Assembly: GCA_001749745.1 (NCBI GenBank)
Contig: JWTM01000418.1
Coordinates: 62,001-126,000 of the forward strand
Length of the DNA stretch: 64,000 nt
Direction: 5' to 3'
Source of the DNA: Candidatus Marispirochaeta associata
Lineage (GTDB): Bacteria; Spirochaetota; Spirochaetia; JC444; Marispirochaetaceae
The notes beneath the pieces were generated by a model that searched no databases, was not told where the DNA came from, and saw nothing but the letters and a program-made list of their open reading frames with translations. This document shows, in pieces, positions 9,476 through 17,913 of the stretch. Position numbers and translations under genes: made by a program. Each line of letters starts with the position of its first letter. Positions within the stretch are counted from its first letter, which is position 1.

Positions 9476-9505
9476 ATTATAGCTTCACTCTTGAGCTTTC
9501 GTCAA
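9476..9505 (-). promoter_or_regulatory. Sigma-70 promoter for the LacI regulator-manA operon
   Basis: On the minus strand, TTGACG (9500-9505), an 18-bp spacer and a perfect TATAAT (9476-9481). The -10 box abuts the operator, and the GTG start codon is only 8 nt below it, implying a leaderless transcript. Confidence 0.65.
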
Positions 9506-9515
9506 GGAGTCGCCC

Positions 9516-10586
9516 ATGACCTCATCTATGTCGATCGATGATCTCCAAGCCCGGCCGCACCGGCGCTATAATCCCCTCACCGATGAATGGGTGGTTGTCT
9601 CACCCCACCGTACCAAACGCCCCTGGCAGGGGAGCGCGGATGAGAATGAGCAGGAGAAAGTCCCCTCCTATGACCCGAGCTGCTATCTCTGTCCGGGGAA
9701 CGAACGGGCCGGGGGCGCCCGGAATCCGGAGTACAGCGAGACCTTCAGCTTCGTAAACGATTTCGCCGCCCTCAAACCCGACGGTAAACCCGGAGAAATC
9801 GCCGAGGCCGACCTCTTCCGAGCTCACACCGAGCGGGGAATCTGCAAGGTGATCTGCTTTACCCCCCGACACGATATGACTATGGCCCGGATGAGTCCCG
9901 AAGAGATCGTCAGGATTGTCCGACTCTGGAAGAAGGAGTACCGGGAGATCAGCGATAAAGATTTTATCAACTATATCCAGATCTTCGAGAACCGGGGAGC
10001 CCTGATGGGCTGCTCCCAGCCCCATCCCCATGGACAGATCTGGTCCAACCAAACCCTTCCGGATCTGCCGGCCAAAGAGAACCGAGCTCAGATCGATTAC
10101 CATCGGGCCCATGGCCGGCCGCTGCTGCTCGATTACGCCGAGTTGGAGGAGAAAAAGGGAGAGCGAATTATCGCCGAGAATCAGGACTTCATGGTCCTGG
10201 TTCCCTTCTGGGCGGTCTGGCCCTATGAGACCATGATCCTCCCAAAACGGCCCATCCAGCATGTAACGGAGTTGAGCGAGCGGGAGGAGAGCTCCCTGGC
10301 GGCGATTCTGAAGATTATAACCGTCAAGTACGACAACCTCTTTAAGACCAGCTTCCCCTACTCCATGGGACTCCATAACGCCCCCTGCGACGGGGAGGAT
10401 CATCCGGCATGGCAGTTTCACATCCACTTTCTGCCTCCCCTCCTGCGCTCGGCTACGGTAAAGAAGTTCATGGTGGGCTACGAACTCCTGGCGACTCCTC
10501 AAAGGGACCTGACGGCGGAAACAGCCGCAGCCACCATTAAAGAGCTTTCCGAGGTACACTATCTGGAATCCAAGGCAGGAGCGTAA
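9516..10586 (+). CDS. galT: Galactose-1-phosphate uridylyltransferase
   Basis: A 356-aa HIT-superfamily enzyme of the Leloir pathway that exchanges UMP between UDP-glucose and galactose-1-P. N-terminal RYNPLTDEWVVVSPHRTKRPWQG and the active-site motif GCSQPHPHGQIW, containing the HPH nucleophile, are intact. Zinc-site residues CYLCPGN and HPAWQFHIHFLPP are also present. AAGGAG precedes the ATG. It lies 2 nt from galK in a bicistronic operon controlled by the operator at 9460-9475. No galE is seen in the window. Confidence 0.97.
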   Translation: MTSSMSIDDLQARPHRRYNPLTDEWVVVSPHRTKRPWQGSADENEQEKVPSYDPSCYLCPGNERAGGARNPEYSETFSFVNDFAALKPDGKPGEIAEADLFRAHTERGICKVICFTPRHDMTMARMSPEEIVRIVRLWKKEYREISDKDFINYIQIFENRGALMGCSQPHPHGQIWSNQTLPDLPAKENRAQIDYHRAHGRPLLLDYAELEEKKGERIIAENQDFMVLVPFWAVWPYETMILPKRPIQHVTELSEREESSLAAILKIITVKYDNLFKTSFPYSMGLHNAPCDGEDHPAWQFHIHFLPPLLRSATVKKFMVGYELLATPQRDLTAETAAATIKELSEVHYLESKAGA

Positions 10587-10588
10587 AT

Positions 10589-11869
10589 ATGCAGAAAAGC
10601 GACTGGCAGAGAGCCCTGAACGACGAGAAAGCCGCATCCCTGCTGAAGCGGCTCTACGGCAGCGAAGCCGAGGCGGGTCGCCGCCGGATTGAAGCCCTGT
10701 TGGAGCAGGTCCCGGAGGATAAGGAACTCTACCTCTTCTCGACCCCGGGCAGAACAGAGCTCGCCGGAAACCATACCGATCACAATCATGGCCAGGTGCT
10801 GGCCGCATCGATCCATCTGGATGCCCTGGCGCTGGTTTTCCCCCGGAACGACCGCCGCATAGTCCTCCGTTCCGCAGGCTTTGAAGGAGAATTCAGCGTC
10901 GACCTGGGGAGGCTCGAGGCGAATCCCGCCGAGGAGGGGGATTTTCGGAGTCTAATCCGGGGCGTAGCCGCCGGTCTGTCCGAGGCGGGGTATGTTATCG
11001 GCGGTTTCGAGGGAATAATCGAAAGCCGGGTCCTTCCCGGATCGGGCTTGAGTTCATCCGCCGCGGTGGAGGTACTCTTAGGGACGATCCACTCGCACCT
11101 CTATAACGACGGAAGCATCGCCCCCTTAAAGCTGGCCCAGATCGGTCAGTATGCGGAAAACCGTTTCTTCGGGAAGCCCTGCGGCCTGATGGATCAGACC
11201 GCCTGCGCCGTCGGGGGGATAATTCGCATCGACTTCAAGAATCCCGCCGATCCGGAGGTGGAACGGATGGAGTACAGCTTCGAGGAGAAGGGCTACCGCC
11301 TGGCGGTGGTCGACACCGGCGGAAACCATGCGGACCTCACCCCGGATTACGCTGCCTGTCCGCAGGAGATGTTCGCCGTATCCCGTGAACTGGGTAAGGA
11401 GAATGCCCGCCAGATCGATCCTGAGGCCCTGATCGATGCGATCCCCCGCTTGCGAAGGGAGTGCGGCGACCGGGCTATCTTGAGGGTTTTTCATTTTCTG
11501 CATGAGAACGAGCGGGTCGGTCGCATGGCAAACGACCTAAAACAGGATGATCTTCCCAGCTACCTGGCTCATATGCGCGATTCAGGGGACTCCTCCTGGA
11601 AGCTTCTGCAGAACTGCTTCACCGTACAGAATCCGGCGGAACAGGGAATAACCTTAGGGATAACGGCGGCCGAGAGCTCCGTTACCGACGACGCGGCCTT
11701 TCGGGTCCACGGCGGAGGCTTCGCCGGCACGATTCAGGCTCTGGTCTCCGATGCGGATGCGGGGGCTTTCACCAAACGGATGGAGGCGGTCTTCTTTCCC
11801 GGCTGCGTAACCTTTCTGCGCCTACGGCAAGAGGGTACGATCCGGATAAGCTTGGAGCAAGCGGACTAG
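10589..11869 (+). CDS. galK: Galactokinase
   Basis: A 426-aa GHMP kinase that phosphorylates galactose. The galactokinase signature GRTELAGNHTDHNHGQVLAASI is present, as are the ATP-binding GHMP motif LPGSGLSSSAAVEVLLG, CGLMDQTACAVGG with the catalytic Asp, and the C-terminal HGGGFAGTIQALV. It is translated right after galT. It is slightly longer than the 380-390 aa of many galactokinases. Its stop shares CTAG with the convergent small gene. Confidence 0.96.
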   Translation: MQKSDWQRALNDEKAASLLKRLYGSEAEAGRRRIEALLEQVPEDKELYLFSTPGRTELAGNHTDHNHGQVLAASIHLDALALVFPRNDRRIVLRSAGFEGEFSVDLGRLEANPAEEGDFRSLIRGVAAGLSEAGYVIGGFEGIIESRVLPGSGLSSSAAVEVLLGTIHSHLYNDGSIAPLKLAQIGQYAENRFFGKPCGLMDQTACAVGGIIRIDFKNPADPEVERMEYSFEEKGYRLAVVDTGGNHADLTPDYAACPQEMFAVSRELGKENARQIDPEALIDAIPRLRRECGDRAILRVFHFLHENERVGRMANDLKQDDLPSYLAHMRDSGDSSWKLLQNCFTVQNPAEQGITLGITAAESSVTDDAAFRVHGGGFAGTIQALVSDADAGAFTKRMEAVFFPGCVTFLRLRQEGTIRISLEQAD

Positions 11870-12147
11870 AGCTCGAGTTTCTGTTTTAAGGCTTGAAAGA
11901 CCTTGGCGTTTTGTTCCTGGAAGAAATCACGGGATTCAAGATACTCCCGGGCAATCTCACAGAATTCATCGGAGAGGTTAAAGGTTCCGAAGTGTTTGTA
12001 GGCTTTCCGGGGGGTAGACTCCCGGAAAATTCCGTGCTGTTCATTGATACAGAGACCCAGGTTCTCGACCCAGATTTCGAGGATCATATTCTCGGCGGTG
12101 AAAATATCTGATTTTGCACCCTTGGTCGCATAGACTACTGCTTTCAT
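11866..12147 (-). CDS. Small conserved-looking hypothetical protein
   Basis: A 93-aa protein starting MKAVVYATKGAKSDIF, with EMKAVV preceded by AGGGGCGGAG. The sequence is a mixed alpha/beta type with aromatic and acidic residues (YKHFGTFNLSDEFCEIAREYLESRDFFQEQN) and no membrane segment. I do not recognise the family. A longer reading from 12228 is possible, but a TTGATC/TACATT promoter-like pair lies inside it, which favours the shorter start. It is convergent with galK and divergent from pfp. Confidence 0.55.
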   Translation of the reverse strand: MKAVVYATKGAKSDIFTAENMILEIWVENLGLCINEQHGIFRESTPRKAYKHFGTFNLSDEFCEIAREYLESRDFFQEQNAKVFQALKQKLEL

Positions 12148-12302
12148 CTCCGCCCCTACTTTTCTGAAGTTAGCTATAATGTAAACCAGTTCTCGGGAGA
12201 GATCAATCACGCTCAACTTGACCATCACCCCGGAGGCCGGATATAAAAAAGAGATTACGGAATTGTCGCATACAAAGTACCCAATAAGCCCAAGGAGACT
12301 TT

Positions 12303-13958
12303 ATGAATCTTTCCCCCCTTCAGACTGCCCGGTACCAATACCAACCGAAACTGCCGGAAATTCTCAAAGAGGAGATCGGCACGATCGAGGTAAAACTCGG
12401 CGAGGCGACTCAGTCGGTAGCCGACCAGGCCGAACTCAAAGAGCTTTTCCCCCATACCTACGGTATGCCCGTCGCCTCCATGGCGAAAGGGAACAACCCC
12501 AACGCGGCTAAAACGGTGAATGTCGGCGTCATCCTCTCGGGAGGACAGGCCCCCGGCGGCCACAATGTTATCGCCGGGCTCTTTGACGGCATCAAGAAAG
12601 GCAACGCCCAGAGCAAACTAATCGGATTCCTCGGCGGTCCCTCGGGCCTAACCGACGACAAATGGATCGAGATTACGTCCGATTACATGGATGAGTTCCG
12701 CAATACCGGCGGCTTCGATATCATCGGTTCGGGCCGAACGAAATTAGAGAGCGAGGAGCAGTTCGAGCAGTGTATCGAGGTCTGCCGGAAACACTCTATC
12801 AGCGCCCTGGTGGTTATCGGCGGCGACGACTCGAATACCAACGCCGCGGTCTTAGCCGAGTTCTTCAAGAATCGCGAGGCGGGTATCCAGGTTATCGGCG
12901 TCCCCAAGACCATCGACGGGGACCTGAAGAACGAGCACATCGAGACCTCCTTCGGCTTCGATACCGCCACCAAAACCTACTCCGAGCTGATCGGGAATAT
13001 CGAAAGGGATGCCAACTCCGCCAAGAAATACTGGCACTTTATTAAGCTCATGGGCAGAAGCGCCTCGCACATCGCCCTGGAGTGCGCCTTGCAAACCCAG
13101 CCCAACGTGGCGGTTATCTCCGAAGAGGTGGAAGAGAAGAAACAGACCCTGGACCAGATTGTGGGCGCCATCGTCGCCACCGTGGTCAAGCGGGCTGAGA
13201 ATAACGAGAACTTCGGCGTCGTCCTGGTACCCGAAGGACTGATCGAGTTCGTGCCTGAGATGAAGGCCCTGATCGGCGAGTTGAACGATATTCTGGCCGA
13301 GCATGAGGCCTACTACGCCACCCTGAATACCTTCGAGGATCAGTCAGAGTGGGTCAACAAGAACCTCTCCCGGGACGCCTCCTACGTCTTCTCCTCCCTG
13401 CCCAATAACATCCAGCGCCAGCTGTTGATGGACCGGGATCCCCACGGAAACGTGCAGGTCTCCCGCATCGAGACCGAGAAGCTCCTGATCGAGATGGTCG
13501 AGGATCGTCTGAAAGAGATGAAGACGGAGGGCAAATACTCCGGCAAGTTCTCCTCCCAGCACCACTTCTTCGGCTACGAGGGACGCTGCGCCTTCCCCTC
13601 CAACTTCGACGCCGACTACTGCTACTCTTTAGGATTCAACGCCTTTGTACTGATCGCCAACGGCCTGACCGGGTATATGTCGGCAGTCCGGGATCTGCAG
13701 AAACCTGCCGCCCAGTGGATCGCCGGAGGGATACCGGTAACCATGATGATGAACCTCGAGCAGCGCCACGGGAAGAAGAAGCCGGTCATCCGCAAGGCCT
13801 TAGTCGAACTGGACGGCGCCCCGTTCAAGGCCTTCGCCGCCAAGCGGGACGAGTGGGCGGTGACGACCTCCTTCGCCTACCCCGGCGCGATTCAGTACTA
13901 CGGCCCCGACGAGGTCTGCAACCAGCCGACGGTAACCCTGAAGCTTGAGAAAGCTTAA
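12303..13958 (+). CDS. pfp: Pyrophosphate-dependent 6-phosphofructokinase (long, PFP-beta type)
   Basis: A 551-aa PPi-PFK that reversibly phosphorylates fructose-6-P at the committed glycolytic step, using PPi in place of [18 protein letters not shown] is at about residues 78-92, and [16 protein letters not shown] has GGDD, the residue change that marks PPi rather than ATP use. The catalytic loop [10 protein letters not shown], the MGRSASH motif and the long alpha-helical insertion typical of the plant/spirochaete long clade are present. AAGGAG precedes ATG. It is monocistronic, ending in a strong convergent terminator shared with the PfkB gene. Confidence 0.97.
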   Translation: MNLSPLQTARYQYQPKLPEILKEEIGTIEVKLGEATQSVADQAELKELFPHTYGMPVASMAKGNNPNAAKTVNVGVILSGGQAPGGHNVIAGLFDGIKKGNAQSKLIGFLGGPSGLTDDKWIEITSDYMDEFRNTGGFDIIGSGRTKLESEEQFEQCIEVCRKHSISALVVIGGDDSNTNAAVLAEFFKNREAGIQVIGVPKTIDGDLKNEHIETSFGFDTATKTYSELIGNIERDANSAKKYWHFIKLMGRSASHIALECALQTQPNVAVISEEVEEKKQTLDQIVGAIVATVVKRAENNENFGVVLVPEGLIEFVPEMKALIGELNDILAEHEAYYATLNTFEDQSEWVNKNLSRDASYVFSSLPNNIQRQLLMDRDPHGNVQVSRIETEKLLIEMVEDRLKEMKTEGKYSGKFSSQHHFFGYEGRCAFPSNFDADYCYSLGFNAFVLIANGLTGYMSAVRDLQKPAAQWIAGGIPVTMMMNLEQRHGKKKPVIRKALVELDGAPFKAFAAKRDEWAVTTSFAYPGAIQYYGPDEVCNQPTVTLKLEKA

Positions 13959-13981
13959 CCAGAAATAATGCACTAGCATAC

Positions 13982-14013
13982 GGCCGGATCGTCTGAGGAT
14001 GGTCCGGCCTTTT
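13982..14013. terminator. Bidirectional intrinsic terminator between pfp and the PfkB operon
   Basis: Arms GGCCGGATCGTC (13982-13993) and GATGGTCCGGCC (13998-14009) form a 12-bp stem with two G-U pairs and a TGAG loop, followed by TTTT. It overlaps the stop region of the minus-strand gene. Confidence 0.8.
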
Positions 14014-14956
14014 ATTCCTGAATCGAACCCGGCGTAATCAGACGCGCATTGGCCGCCGCACACTTGGTACCCAGGTCCAGGGCATCGTCGAAGCTGCCGC
14101 CCCGAGCGAGTTCGAAGGCGCAGCCCGCGGTAAAGGCGTCCCCGCAGCCGATGGTATTGACCGGCGTTAGGGGCAGAGCCTCCCGGCTGATTATCTCGCC
14201 CTGATGGCATGCCAAAAGCCCCTTCCCGCCCCGGGTCAGCACCACGCTCGTGCCGTACTCGGCTGCGAGGGCGCGCATACGACTCTGAGCCTCTGCGATG
14301 AGTTTCGGATCCTCGGCCTGTTCGCTCTCCAGCTCCTTACCGAGGAAGCTCTTTGCGAACTCCGCCAGGTTCGGCTTGATCAAGAGCGGCCGGTGGCGCA
14401 GGGAGTTCTCCAGATCTGAATCCTTGATATCCAGCACCACCGGCACCTCCCGGCGACCGGCCTCGCCGACCATCCAGGGGTAGAGCTCGTCTGAGTAACC
14501 CGCCGCCTTGGTGCCGGAGATAACCATAAAACCGACCTTGTCGATCAGCTCCAGGAAACGGCGGCGTATCCTGCCCTCGGTCTCCGCCGCTACCGGCCGG
14601 GCCTCTTCAACGAGCTCGGTGGAACTCTGATTCCGCCGGCTCAAGAGGGTCGTACAGGTCCGGATCTCCGCCTCCGATTCAGCCCACTCAACCCGGATGC
14701 CGTCGTCGGCGCACATCTCGAGGAAATAGCTCCGCTGACGGCCGCCGGCATGGGTTAGATGGACAGCCGTTGCCCCCAGATGGGTCAGTACCCGGCTTAC
14801 ATTGACCCCCTTACCGGAGGCGTGAAGAAAGTACTCCCCGGTACGGTTGACCTCGTTTTCCTTCCAGTCGGCAAAGAGCAGGGTGCGCTGCAGTACGGGA
14901 TTGAGACAGACGACCAGGATCGGCCGTTTCGGCAGGGTGGATTCTTGTCTACTCAC
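14012..14956 (-). CDS. 1-phosphofructokinase/tagatose-6-phosphate kinase family (PfkB)
   Basis: A 314-aa ribokinase-fold sugar-phosphate kinase. It has the N-terminal glycine motif ASGKGVNVSRVLTHLG and the C-terminal PfkB signature NTIGCGDAFTAGCAFE with the catalytic Asp, features of the LacC/FruK branch (fructose-1-P or tagatose-6-P). No PTS or lac/tag gene is nearby, so the substrate is open. The start is GTG, overlapping the TGA of the upstream alcohol dehydrogenase (GTGA), so the two are translationally coupled. Confidence 0.88.
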   Translation of the reverse strand: MSRQESTLPKRPILVVCLNPVLQRTLLFADWKENEVNRTGEYFLHASGKGVNVSRVLTHLGATAVHLTHAGGRQRSYFLEMCADDGIRVEWAESEAEIRTCTTLLSRRNQSSTELVEEARPVAAETEGRIRRRFLELIDKVGFMVISGTKAAGYSDELYPWMVGEAGRREVPVVLDIKDSDLENSLRHRPLLIKPNLAEFAKSFLGKELESEQAEDPKLIAEAQSRMRALAAEYGTSVVLTRGGKGLLACHQGEIISREALPLTPVNTIGCGDAFTAGCAFELARGGSFDDALDLGTKCAAANARLITPGSIQE

Positions 14957-16095
14957 ATCGACTCCTTCAGGATCTCTTCAATCTCCCGGGTATCGAAGGA
15001 TACCGGGCTGTTTTTTAAGCCGCAACGTGGGGCGAGTTCCTGCAACAGGGCTGCATCGAAACCGTAGCGGCTGAAACCGGGCAGCTGTGACCGCTCCAGG
15101 AGCCCCTGCAGATAACCGCTCAGAGAGCCTTTAGCGGCTCCGAGAGTTTCGGCGGCCCGAGCGAGCTTAACGCGAAGCTGATCCGTCCCCTCCGCGGCCG
15201 CTTTCGCTTCGATGCGGCCCATTACTCCCGGCAGCAGGCGTCCGCAGACGAGGCCGTGGGGGATCGCCCGGGCGGCGCCCACGGGGCTCGCCGCGCCGTG
15301 GATCAGCCCCAGTCCGGCATTGGCCAGGCAGACTCCCGAGAGATAGGCGGCGTAGCCCATGGATTCCCGGGCGGCCGTATCGGTCGGATCGTTTAGCTGC
15401 AGCGGGAAGGCTCCGCCTGCCGCCTGCAGCCCGGAGAGGGCGAGGGCGTCGGTGAAGGGGGTGGCCGCCGTGGAAAGATAGGCCTCCAGGAGTTGGGTAA
15501 TCGCATCCAGCCCTGAGGCGCCGGTCACCTCGGCGGGAAGTCCGAGGGCAAGCTCGGCATCGATCAGCGCCAGTTTGGGCACGAAATTATCGTGGCGCAG
15601 GGATTTCTTGAAACCGCCGATCTCGCTTATCACCGCATTCTTCGTCGCCTCCGAACCGGTGCCGGCGGTGGTAGGGAGAGCATAGAGGGGCAGAGTACGG
15701 CCGGAAGGCTCCCTGCTCCCCACCCCTTCAAGATACTCTTTTACGCTGAGGCGCCCCTCCCCTTCCGCTAACATGGCAGCCACGGCCTTCCCGGCGTCGA
15801 TAGCGCTCCCGCCGCCGATGGCGATGATCAACTCCAGCCCGCGGCCGTTCCACTCCTCGGTGATGGAATCGACAAGACCGGGAGTAGGTTCGCCGGATAC
15901 CTCGGCGCTCCAAAAGGAGAGCCCGGCGTTACGAAGACCGGATTCGAAAGCCGAACCGCGGCCTCGGTAGACCGAGCGGCCGTGAACGATGCCGATGCGG
16001 CGAAATCCCCGGTCGGCGATCAACCGGGGCAGGGTTTTGATGGAACCTGATTGAATCTTCAGTTCTGGTAGCGGGGCGATATGCATGGACTTCAT
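14953..16095 (-). CDS. Iron-type (group III) alcohol dehydrogenase
   Basis: A 380-aa group III alcohol dehydrogenase. NAD-binding IIAIGGGSAIDAGKAVA, PTTAGTGSEAT and the metal-ligand His region GLIHGAASPVGAARAIPHGLVCG are intact. At the second ligand site the usual DxxxH reads DAITQ, so one metal His is Gln, as I recall for a known subgroup. It is the first gene of an operon with the PfkB kinase, suggesting reduction of an aldehyde made from sugar phosphate breakdown. The start ATG at 16095 has no SD but a near-consensus promoter right above it. Confidence 0.9.
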   Translation of the reverse strand: MKSMHIAPLPELKIQSGSIKTLPRLIADRGFRRIGIVHGRSVYRGRGSAFESGLRNAGLSFWSAEVSGEPTPGLVDSITEEWNGRGLELIIAIGGGSAIDAGKAVAAMLAEGEGRLSVKEYLEGVGSREPSGRTLPLYALPTTAGTGSEATKNAVISEIGGFKKSLRHDNFVPKLALIDAELALGLPAEVTGASGLDAITQLLEAYLSTAATPFTDALALSGLQAAGGAFPLQLNDPTDTAARESMGYAAYLSGVCLANAGLGLIHGAASPVGAARAIPHGLVCGRLLPGVMGRIEAKAAAEGTDQLRVKLARAAETLGAAKGSLSGYLQGLLERSQLPGFSRYGFDAALLQELAPRCGLKNSPVSFDTREIEEILKESM

Positions 16096-16102
16096 CAGAA
16101 CC

Positions 16103-16131
16103 AGTATAGGAGAGGCGTATCACTCTGTCAA
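16103..16131 (-). promoter_or_regulatory. Near-consensus sigma-70 promoter giving a leaderless alcohol dehydrogenase mRNA
   Basis: On the minus strand, perfect TTGACA (16126-16131), a 17-bp spacer and TATACT (16103-16108). The -10 box ends 7 nt before the ATG (16095), so the transcript should begin at or next to the start codon. Confidence 0.75.
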
Positions 16132-16158
16132 AGCGGACCAAAGGCACCCAAGCACCAT

Positions 16159-16860
16159 TCAGGCGTAGAGTTCCTGCTCCTCCACTTCATCCTCGGCACA
16201 GGCCTGATTCTCGTCGACACAGAGCTCGAGGTGGGCGATAGTCTCCTCCTCGGTGAACTCGAAGCTTATCGCCTCCTGACCGAAGCCCAAGGTATTCAAC
16301 ATAAGACTGAGCATCACGATACCGAGACCGGCGCCTTCACTGTAATCCTCGGAATCATCGTAGGCGTCCGCCAGGTTGTCGTAGAGTCGGGCAATCCGCA
16401 GCTTGTCGCAGATCCGCTCCTCTTCCTGGGCCGTGGTGGGGGTATTGTTACGGATCTGAATCGAGAGCCGGTTAGAGCTGAGCTGGAACTGGAAGATCAC
16501 GTAGAGTCCGGCCCGGCGCTGTTCATTCAAGTAGGAATCGAGGTTTTGGAAGGTCTCCGCCTTAAAATCCCGCATGCCCTGCTCGTAGGCATCGGGATCG
16601 GCGATATCGAGTCCCATCGATTCGAAGTAGACCCGCTTGGTATTGGCCTTGTGGGCATTGGCGGCAAGCTCGTGGATGCAGTAAGAGAGCTTATTGTTCA
16701 GCCAACTGAGCCCCAGGGAGTTGAGGTACTTTGCGATAACCCCGTCTATAAAATCCCGTTCAATAGAGAGATACTTATAGGTCTTGATATTCAGGGTGCG
16801 ATTGTTGCTGATCGCAAAATCTACTTTCTGCAAATGGGGATTTTTTTGTGCGCCCTCCAT
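16159..16860 (-). CDS. Stand-alone histidine-kinase-like ATPase domain protein
   Basis: A 233-aa soluble protein with a GHKL ATP-binding fold and no dimerisation/phospho-acceptor domain. The N-box is SYCIHELAANAHKANTKRVYF (about residues 58-78), and the G2-like GAGLGIVMLSLML follows near residue 180. A divergent region with many acidic residues ends the protein (CAEDEVEEQELYA). Such proteins act as anti-sigma kinases or as chemoreceptor/second-messenger adaptors; here no partner gene is adjacent. The ATG has GAGGAG upstream. The ATPase fold is well supported; the role is not. Confidence 0.7.
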   Translation of the reverse strand: MEGAQKNPHLQKVDFAISNNRTLNIKTYKYLSIERDFIDGVIAKYLNSLGLSWLNNKLSYCIHELAANAHKANTKRVYFESMGLDIADPDAYEQGMRDFKAETFQNLDSYLNEQRRAGLYVIFQFQLSSNRLSIQIRNNTPTTAQEEERICDKLRIARLYDNLADAYDDSEDYSEGAGLGIVMLSLMLNTLGFGQEAISFEFTEEETIAHLELCVDENQACAEDEVEEQELYA

Positions 16861-17069
16861 GGCTCACTCCTCTCGTCGCATATATTCAGACTGAATTCAT
16901 CCGGCTGTCCGACTGCCGTCCCCTACCCGTGCCTATTCAACTATGTTCCCCTTACATATTGATAAGCAAACGGTCAGAATTCTGTTAGCGCCGTAGAATT
17001 TTATTGCAATTCATTTATAGCATAGCTTTTGCCAGACAGCAAGTTTACATGCTAAAATCAGGATCAGTT

Positions 17070-17591
17070 ATGGAAGAGAAAAGAGATGGACGCCCAAGTT
17101 GGGATGAGTATTTCATGGAGGTCTGCGACGCCATTGCCAAACGGGCCACCTGCGACCGCGGTCGATCGGGTTGCGTGATCGCCCGGGACCGTCAGCTCCT
17201 GGTTACCGGCTATGTGGGTTCCCCCGCAGGATTTCCACACTGCGACGAGGCAGGTCACCAGATCAAGAAACTGATTCACGAGGACGGGCACATCAGCCAG
17301 CACTGCGTCCGGACGGTGCATGCGGAGCAGAATGCTATCTGCCAGGCCGCCCGGCGCGGGGTAAGCCTGGAGGGCGCGACCCTCTACTGCAAGATGACGC
17401 CCTGTCGCACCTGTGCGATGCTGATTATCAACTGCGGGATTACCCGAGTCGTCTGTAAACGGAAGTACCACGCGGGAGAGGAGTCGGAGGCCTTTTTTAA
17501 GCGGGCCGGAATCGAGCTGGAATACTTCTCTGATGAGTTGGAGTCCTACGCCGGTCAGAACGATACCGCCAGCGATCCGGGAAACAGCTGA
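17070..17591 (+). CDS. Deoxycytidylate (dCMP) deaminase family
   Basis: A 173-aa zinc cytidine/deoxycytidylate deaminase. The catalytic HAEQNAIC (His ligand and Glu proton shuttle) and PCRTCAM (two Cys ligands) are in order. The upstream GRSGCVIARDRQLLVTGYVGSPAGFPHCDEAGH segment is typical of dCMP deaminases and related ComEB proteins. It makes dUMP for thymidylate synthesis. ATG at 17070 is chosen for the AGGA 7 nt upstream; in-frame extensions begin with unlikely codons. It ends 3 nt before the convergent yhbY gene. Confidence 0.9.
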   Translation: MEEKRDGRPSWDEYFMEVCDAIAKRATCDRGRSGCVIARDRQLLVTGYVGSPAGFPHCDEAGHQIKKLIHEDGHISQHCVRTVHAEQNAICQAARRGVSLEGATLYCKMTPCRTCAMLIINCGITRVVCKRKYHAGEESEAFFKRAGIELEYFSDELESYAGQNDTASDPGNS

Positions 17592-17594
17592 ATC

Positions 17595-17897
17595 TCAGTC
17601 CGGCAGGGTGTAGCGGCGCTCCTCGGCCGCCTCTGCCCGGCGGAAGAAGATCGCCATGTTGCCGATTATCCTCACCAGGGCAGCATCGGCTACCTGCGCC
17701 AGTTGATCGGCAATCTCGCGCTTCTGATCCTTGTAATCCAGGAATTTGAGCTTTACCAGTTCGTGAGCCGTTAGAGCCTCGTTCAGGGCTCCCACTAGGC
17801 TGTCGCTGGGTCCCTCTTTTCCGAGCATAACTACCGGCTTCAGTTTAGAGGCTTCCGAGGCCAGAAAGCGGCGCTGGGTTTTCGTCAATTCAATCAT
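17595..17897 (-). CDS. yhbY: CRM-domain RNA-binding protein YhbY
   Basis: A 100-aa CRM-domain protein associated with pre-50S ribosome assembly. LTKTQRRFLASEASKLKPVVMLGKEG contains the family GxxG-type loop region, and HELVKLKFLD plus VRIIGNMAIFFRR complete the fold. The length is normal. The start has a purine-rich SD (GAGGGAGGATGCACTACA). It follows the secreted-protein gene by 16 nt and is likely the last gene of the operon running from the GPH symporter. Confidence 0.9.
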   Translation of the reverse strand: MIELTKTQRRFLASEASKLKPVVMLGKEGPSDSLVGALNEALTAHELVKLKFLDYKDQKREIADQLAQVADAALVRIIGNMAIFFRRAEAAEERRYTLPD

Positions 17898-17913
17898 TGT
17901 AGTGCATCCTCCC

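Noticed and set aside
9600-10808. Long open frame (402 codons) antisense to galT
   Set aside because: Opposite intact galT/galK; no SD, no family motif.
14953-16095. Fe-ADH as catalytically dead because one metal His is Gln
   Set aside because: The DAxTQ variant recurs in a recognised subgroup as far as I recall, and the other ligands are intact.
16081-16962. 293-codon frame on the plus strand over the HATPase gene
   Set aside because: The minus-strand gene has an SD and clear ATPase motifs; the plus frame has none.
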